In this document: positions 59,566 to 64,000 of the stretch, piece by piece | Layout: every line of letters begins with the position of its first letter | Position numbering within the stretch: position 1 is the stretch's first letter | Assembly (NCBI GenBank): GCA_017403085.1 | Contig: JAFQOQ010000025.1 | Location: 1 to 64,000, forward strand | Reading direction: 5' to 3' | Length of the DNA: 64,000 nucleotides | Source of the DNA: Alphaproteobacteria bacterium | GTDB lineage: Bacteria; Pseudomonadota; Alphaproteobacteria; Rs-D84 | The notes under the pieces: generated by a model | Database searches by the model: none | What the model was told of the DNA's origin: nothing | Seen by the model: only the letters and a program-made list of their open reading frames with translations | Made by a program: the position numbers and the translations under genes

Positions 59566-59690
59566 CCCTGCCAAAAATCAAAAACACCCGTTTGGGTGTT
59601 TTTTTGATTGGTTTTTCAATCGTTTTGTGAGTTCGTAAATCGGGCGCCAAAAACACCCACCGTTTTACATATTTACGAACTTTTTTTAAT
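59566..59690 (+). repeat. Att-like repeat R3 with inverted arms
   Basis: CCCTGCCAAAAATCAAAA, hairpin ACACCCG-TTT-GGGTGT, then GTTCGTAAAT...ATTTACGAAC, a 10-bp inverted repeat spanning about 50 bp. Confidence 0.55.
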
Positions 59691-60547
59691 TATAAAATAT
59701 GTAACAACTTTTGTATTTCATTATCTGGGGATAAATTTTCTTGTATATATCCACCAATATTTTCCAGAAAGTTTGTTACAGAATGGAATTTCTGACGTTC
59801 TGGTAAATAAGTATCTCGGGTTTTACCATAACCTTCCAAAATATGTTTTATATCTTCGCCATAGTAATAATGCATATCACGTGCTGGTTCTGAGAAATGT
59901 GCAGCGCCAAAATCTATTAAACCAGTAATCTTTTTGTGTTCTATATCAAACATAAAATTACCAAAATGCATATCAGCATGCACCAAAACCAATTCAATAG
60001 GATAATGAGTAGAGAGATATTCATATCTTTCACGAACAGCATTTATTCGTTTAATATCTAATTGGTTGAAACATTGTTTAACTTCGTCAGAAAAGTATTC
60101 GTTAAACATAGCAATATTTTGTTTATAATCACCAACGAATAACAATTTCTTGTCGTCATCGACTTTGACAGAATGTAATTCACGCATAATTTTACCAATC
60201 TGTCGTAAAATATCTATCTGAGTATCTTTATCAAAACTGTTGTGTAATTCTTTGGAATAAGTGATTCCTGGCAATAAACTTTCACCAAATACCCAACCAC
60301 CATTGTTTATTTTACCGTCATAAAGAATTTTAGGGATATTAAATGACAAATTATGATTTATCAGTTTCAAAAGATATATTTCGTGTTCCGTATCTTTAAG
60401 GGCTTTTTCACTTGAACCTGTAATTTTGAAAACAATGTTTTTATTGACTAAACAAGTTGCTGCTAAATTACCTTTTCCAAGAACAGAAAAATCTTGAATA
60501 TCTAATTCAGGAAATGTTTCTTTGATAATTGCTAGATAATCATTCAT
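59690..60547 (-). CDS. Aminoglycoside-phosphotransferase-family kinase
   Basis: The protein has 285 residues. It has LVLVHADMHFGNFMFD (catalytic HxDxxxxN) and ITGLIDFGAAHFSEPARDM (DFG-like metal site) of the APH fold. Base composition is more AT-rich than the flanking core genes. It might inactivate an antibiotic or phosphorylate a sugar. It follows a GNAT enzyme in the same direction with 11 nt spacing. Confidence 0.83.
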   Translation of the reverse strand: MNDYLAIIKETFPELDIQDFSVLGKGNLAATCLVNKNIVFKITGSSEKALKDTEHEIYLLKLINHNLSFNIPKILYDGKINNGGWVFGESLLPGITYSKELHNSFDKDTQIDILRQIGKIMRELHSVKVDDDKKLLFVGDYKQNIAMFNEYFSDEVKQCFNQLDIKRINAVRERYEYLSTHYPIELVLVHADMHFGNFMFDIEHKKITGLIDFGAAHFSEPARDMHYYYGEDIKHILEGYGKTRDTYLPERQKFHSVTNFLENIGGYIQENLSPDNEIQKLLHIL

Positions 60548-60558
60548 ATTAAAACCTA

Positions 60559-61083
60559 TTAGAATTTCTTTGACATATAGATAATAACGTCGTCGTCATA
60601 TTTTATATCTGTATAATTTTCTAAATGTTCGTCATTTCTCCACAAACCAGTACCGTCTGGGACAAAGCCGTGTTTAACATACATTCTGAATGCAGAACCA
60701 TAATTACTATTTACACCAACACCCAAATAAACAGTATCAGAATATTTTTTTGATATATCTTCTGCAACATTCATTAACATATTGCCAACACCATTCTTTT
60801 GATATTTCTCCAGCACTCTCATATCAATAATTTCTGGCCAACCTTTACCAGCAAATGCACCCCATTGTGAATCAAAATAGACATTGATATAACCAGCAAG
60901 ATTACCTTTGTATTCAGCAACCAAGGAAACACATTTACCATTTGCAACATCATTTAATCTACGGAAATATCTTTCTGGTTTCTTATCTAACAGACCCTGT
61001 AATTGTTCCTGATGTGCAAGTACTTCAGCATCAGCTTCCGCCAAATCTCTGATTAAAATATCGTTTTTATTATAATAAATCAT
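60559..61083 (-). CDS. GNAT-family N-acetyltransferase
   Basis: The protein has 174 residues. It contains WPEIIDMRVLEKYQKNGVGNMLMNVAEDISKK (acetyl-CoA pyrophosphate loop) and a final VNSNYGSAFRMYVKHGFVPDG. Together with the APH gene it resembles a small antibiotic-modifying or metabolite-modifying operon. ATG at 61083 follows CGAGGAAAAA. Confidence 0.82.
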   Translation of the reverse strand: MIYYNKNDILIRDLAEADAEVLAHQEQLQGLLDKKPERYFRRLNDVANGKCVSLVAEYKGNLAGYINVYFDSQWGAFAGKGWPEIIDMRVLEKYQKNGVGNMLMNVAEDISKKYSDTVYLGVGVNSNYGSAFRMYVKHGFVPDGTGLWRNDEHLENYTDIKYDDDVIIYMSKKF

Positions 61084-61196
61084 TTTTTCCTCGTTGTTTA
61101 TGTGGGTAATTATATCACAAAATCTGTAAAAATGTTTTAATATCCTTTCCAAACCGCAACAATTCACGAATAAAATAAACTCGTGAGTTGCAACGT

Positions 61197-61475
61197 ATGT
61201 CGCCCACAGATTGGATTATTGGTTGGTCACGACTGTTGAGCGAAGATTTGGGAGGCAAATGGCCGGGTTCTGAATATTCATGGGGCAATTCACGTGTATG
61301 GTTGGATCCATCAAAAGAAACCAACACATATGATCGAAGTGGTTTTAGCGTACATGGTGGGGCAGAACCTGGCTCGGCAGGCTGTATCGATTTAACACAT
61401 CATATTGATGAATTTACACAATGGTTTGAAAATAATGGACTGGATTTGATTTTAAGTGTAAAATACAACCAATGA
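61197..61475 (+). pseudogene. 5'-truncated Tlde1-like (DUF2778) L,D-transpeptidase effector
   Basis: 92 residues remain. WGNSRVWLDPSKETNTYDRSGFSVHGGAEPGSAGCIDL carries the catalytic HGG and SxGCID cysteine motif of Tlde1/YkuD-like enzymes, which attack peptidoglycan and occur as secreted toxins. The N-terminal domain is missing: the ORF begins at a junction that resembles the att-like repeats. It may be non-functional or a recombining toxin tip. Confidence 0.65.
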
Positions 61476-61825
61476 AACACATGAAGTCTATATTATATAT
61501 TTTGGCACTACTGATATTACTGGGCTTATCAGCTCTTGCAATGCTAGTGCCAATCTCTGAACTTCACTATATTTCTGTTATGGCACCATACCCATATATA
61601 CTAGATGGTGAATGTTGTAAATATATTGAATTTATGGGCTTAGAAATACGCACTATATATTATGTGGCCTTGTTGGTAATATATACAATTGCACAATTGG
61701 TATTTGTGTGTTTTGGGATATATAAAGCCTTCACGAAAAAGTACTTTGTTGCACTGGCATATCTGTTTGCCCCTGTTGCGATGGAAATATTTATGAGTTT
61801 GCTGCACTTACTGATATATGGCTAA
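61472..61825 (+). CDS. Small membrane protein, possible immunity protein
   Basis: The protein has 117 residues with three TM helices (about 7-27, 55-80 and 88-112). Its ATG overlaps the stop of the transpeptidase-like gene (ATGA), so the two are translationally coupled. A partner immunity protein is inferred from that position only; a second ATG lies at 61481. Confidence 0.6.
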   Translation: MKHMKSILYILALLILLGLSALAMLVPISELHYISVMAPYPYILDGECCKYIEFMGLEIRTIYYVALLVIYTIAQLVFVCFGIYKAFTKKYFVALAYLFAPVAMEIFMSLLHLLIYG

Positions 61826-61932
61826 GCAAGACTTATCACTTGTTATTTTCAATCCATTCTGAAAGTTCGTTGATATTTCGAGCTATTTCGTCATAGTCGC
61901 GCAGCAGTAAAGTTCGAAAGTTGCACAGTTGG

Positions 61933-62036
61933 TCCTGCCAAAATTAAAAAATCGGGTTTTATGCCCGATTTTTATTTGTTTTCTAATACTTGCACGAGTT
62001 CGTAAGTTGGGCAGTAAAAACGACCACCATTTCACC
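61933..62036 (+). repeat. Att-like repeat R4
   Basis: TCCTGCCAAAATTAAAAAATCGGG hairpin followed by GAGTTCGTAAGTTGGG...CCACCATTTCACC; the same layout as R2 and R3. Confidence 0.45.
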
Positions 62037-62100
62037 AATTCACGTGTATGGTTGGGGCCATCAAAATAAACCCAAACATACGGTTGTGATGATTTTAGTA
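62033..62100 (+). pseudogene. Remnant of a second transpeptidase-like gene
   Basis: AATTCACGTGTATGGTTGG...CCATCAAAA.AAACC.AACA matches 61287-61350 of the Tlde1-like gene over about 65 bp with scattered changes, then stops. It is a decayed duplicate. Confidence 0.6.
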
Positions 62101-62128
62101 TTCATGACAGATTATTTTGACGCAACTA

Positions 62129-62695
62129 TTAGTATGATAATGTGCGATTTAGGCGATCTAATTCTTGTTGTAATTCATTATATTTCTGACAATAACTTTC
62201 GTAATCAATGCATGCCTGGTCATGGACATCACGGCCATAGGCGCGGGCATTCATATTGATTTCACATGCCGCAATCGCGTCATCTAAACGCCATAATTGG
62301 TCACAGACCTCGTCACGGCGCGCATAAAGCGACGTTAAATCCAATGGACGCTCTTTACTTTTTCTGATGGCATATTCATATGTTCGATTAAAACTGATGA
62401 CCGCAGGCATTTGTGTTGCAGCCGCCTTGCCAGCAGCAATTTTTTCTTCGACACCACGAACCTGGGCCTCGTAATCGGCCAGTTCATCTTCGGCTTCGCG
62501 TGCAGATTCGCGATCATAACGGTTCGCACTGATATAACTTTCCAAATTTGCAATATGAGTGTGTAAAACGTCTTTTTCAGACTGGGCCGCCTGCCCTGCC
62601 GATATCGTATGGGATAACTTTTTCGCCTTGGAATCCATTACAGATTTCAAGATATTAAAAACGTTAATAGAAACTGTTTTATTCGGTTTTGCCAT
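62129..62695 (-). CDS. Coiled-coil protein of unknown function
   Basis: The protein has 188 residues, mostly long helices with heptads (for example REAEDELADYEAQVRGVEEKIAAGKAA and DYESYCQKYNELQQELDRLNRTL). No signal peptide or TM. GAGGGTCGCAG precedes the ATG. No family recognised. Confidence 0.65.
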   Translation of the reverse strand: MAKPNKTVSINVFNILKSVMDSKAKKLSHTISAGQAAQSEKDVLHTHIANLESYISANRYDRESAREAEDELADYEAQVRGVEEKIAAGKAAATQMPAVISFNRTYEYAIRKSKERPLDLTSLYARRDEVCDQLWRLDDAIAACEINMNARAYGRDVHDQACIDYESYCQKYNELQQELDRLNRTLSY

Positions 62696-62772
62696 TCTGC
62701 GACCCTCGCTTTTTATACACTTCCTAGATAGATATAGTACATAAACTATTTTTTGTCAAGTATCAGTATGTC

Positions 62773-63996
62773 TTATTTACATACTGCGACATATGGCGGA
62801 AGCGAGCGACTGACATCAATTTCGCCGGCCCCACAATCAAGGCAATTAAATTTACGATTTTGGGAATGCGCCCTGTCTATTGGAATCGCAATGTTTTCAA
62901 CCGCGGTGACGTTAGTGGCATATACCTGATTTGGAAAGCCAAAATAAAATGCACGTGATGGGCCACTGCACGCGTCGGGCGACCCAGGATAGCATTTTGC
63001 ATCTGTAATCTTGGATGCGTCAGGCACGCAAACTGATGTACAGGTGTCGTAATCTGTTACCAAAACCTCGCAATCAGTGCAAGATGTTTGCGGAATCAAC
63101 AGTGTCGCACCAACCGAACCATACACCGCGCCCTGGGTTATATTTTTACATTTCTTGGTATCAGGTATGCTATTTGGATCAACGACACATTCCCATTCCA
63201 ACGTATTGTAATTCAGGCGCGCAACCATTTTATCTGGGCAACTTTTTTCAGGAAACGGATTGATGCATTCCCATACGCTATCCACCATGACAGCCGTCTG
63301 AGAATCTGCGCATAATGGCTTTCTGGATTCATCGGCCACACATTCCAGCAAATCAGAATCCCATATCATGTCGCCACCACAATCTGTTTTTGCGTTATAG
63401 GCAATACACTGCCAGCGACCAAATCGATAAACCTTGGCCATGCCAGTCGGACAGACGATGTTTTCATCAACAACCGTGTCATAGGTCGTTATAGTGTCAG
63501 GTATTTCATACTGGGTAAAATATATCAATTGGCCGTCAATCAGTTCCATTTTATCAATAATCGCAGACGGCACAACACGTTTTGACGATGTGCCACCAGA
63601 CATGATTTTACCCTCTTGAAACAGGCCAAATGTGCCGGCATCGGAATAATAGCGCTCTAAAATTTCCATCATGCCGTTATACAAATTTTCTTCCAGTGGG
63701 GCAGTTGCAGTTATGATATAACTAAAATCTGGCTTTTTACCCTTAACAATTTCACATTTGGTTTCTTTTAACCGTTTATCCAGACAGATAAACTGACTGT
63801 CAATCATGTTACGCGAAACACATTCGTCGGTAAAATCAAGCCCGTTAATCTGGGCATTGTGAAGTGCCGCCGCACACTGGGCAATGGCACGTAAATCAGA
63901 TTGGGTAATCGCATATTCGGTTTCGTGCGGAGATACACGCTGGCTGGGGCTGTCGAACATATAGTAGCCGGCCATAAATATTACTACTAAAAACAT
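62773..63996 (-). CDS. Partial cysteine-rich envelope protein
   Basis: 407 residues are visible; the frame stays open to the window edge, so the start may lie outside. An N-terminal hydrophobic segment (about 1-14) is followed by a region like a pilin/prepilin-type anchor (YAITQSDLRAIAQCAAALHNAQ) and then many cysteines in CPTG, CADSQT, CPDKM, CTDCEVL patterns. It is similar in style to the protein at 17-529. It is probably a surface or pilus-related protein; function unknown. Confidence 0.65.
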   Translation of the reverse strand: MFLVVIFMAGYYMFDSPSQRVSPHETEYAITQSDLRAIAQCAAALHNAQINGLDFTDECVSRNMIDSQFICLDKRLKETKCEIVKGKKPDFSYIITATAPLEENLYNGMMEILERYYSDAGTFGLFQEGKIMSGGTSSKRVVPSAIIDKMELIDGQLIYFTQYEIPDTITTYDTVVDENIVCPTGMAKVYRFGRWQCIAYNAKTDCGGDMIWDSDLLECVADESRKPLCADSQTAVMVDSVWECINPFPEKSCPDKMVARLNYNTLEWECVVDPNSIPDTKKCKNITQGAVYGSVGATLLIPQTSCTDCEVLVTDYDTCTSVCVPDASKITDAKCYPGSPDACSGPSRAFYFGFPNQVYATNVTAVENIAIPIDRAHSQNRKFNCLDCGAGEIDVSRSLPPYVAVCK

Positions 63997-64000
63997 AATA

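Larger units (their letters stand above)
59173..59689. other. Intergenic region with a small ORF, a palindrome and an att-like repeat
   Basis: 517 bp with no gene over 40 residues. It holds a 33-residue ORF, the palindromic operator at 59396-59425 and repeat R3 (59566-59690); each is listed separately. Confidence 0.7.
61826..62128. other. Gene-free interval with repeat R4 and toxin-gene remnant
   Basis: It contains TCCTGCCAAAATT plus an ATCGGG-CCCGAT hairpin (61933-61975), GTTCGTAAGTTGGGCAGTAAAAA (62000 on), and a degenerate copy of the transpeptidase-like gene (62033-62100). Confidence 0.65.

Overview
The window looks like a chromosomal segment of a small-genome, fairly AT-rich alphaproteobacterium, probably an uncultured host-associated lineage. 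Evidence: housekeeping genes in alphaproteobacterial arrangements (tilS-ftsH, lepB-rnc, groES-groEL), an RpoH-type promoter CTTG-N17-nCTATATCAG before groES, several outer-membrane barrels, and many cysteine-rich or lipidated envelope proteins. I cannot name a genus from sequence alone.

Layout. 0-26.2 kb is core genome: envelope proteins and two M23 peptidases, tdk, prmC, ftsH/tilS, groESL, secG, rnc/lepB, comM, rph and an RNase E/G gene, with a tRNA-Arg. 26.2-39.0 kb is a compact podovirus (T7-like) structural cluster, almost all on the minus strand: cell-wall hydrolase, small membrane protein, scaffold, a histone-H1-like KKA repeat protein, capsid, small virion protein, gp11-like and gp12-like tail tube proteins, a gp14-like protein, a tail-fibre anchor domain, terminase, portal, Bbp19-like protein and a membrane/coiled-coil protein. 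The large terminase is cut in two: the ATPase half (32068-32673) and the nuclease half (27901-28749) are separate intact genes, with dnaB, a double-HTH regulator and an unknown gene lying between them on the opposite strand. No integrase, polymerase, small terminase or fibre receptor domain is visible. I read this as a domesticated, possibly gene-transfer-agent-like particle cluster; this is the main finding. 39.1-51.5 kb is core again: birA, small regulators, a probable small RNA, priA, miaA, gap, a lone VirB11-type ATPase, lipoproteins, an MFS transporter and tRNA-Asp.

51.5-62.1 kb is a genomic island that starts at tRNA-Glu. A serine recombinase reads antisense into the tRNA. Behind it are a MerR-like regulator, an ankyrin protein, a DUF4268/PD-(D/E)XK protein, a MORN-like/J-domain fusion, APH and GNAT enzymes, and a truncated L,D-transpeptidase-like toxin with a membrane neighbour. 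Four copies of a motif CTGCCAAAAAT plus terminator hairpin punctuate the island and look like scars of successive insertions at the tRNA 3' end. The window closes with a coiled-coil protein and a partial cysteine-rich protein.

How things connect. Several genes have no Shine-Dalgarno sequence but a -10 box 7-9 bases before ATG, so leaderless mRNAs seem common. An inverted repeat AGAACAAAT...TGTTCT lies before both a stand-alone HTH gene (40603) and the histone-like gene of the virion cluster, suggesting a control link between them.
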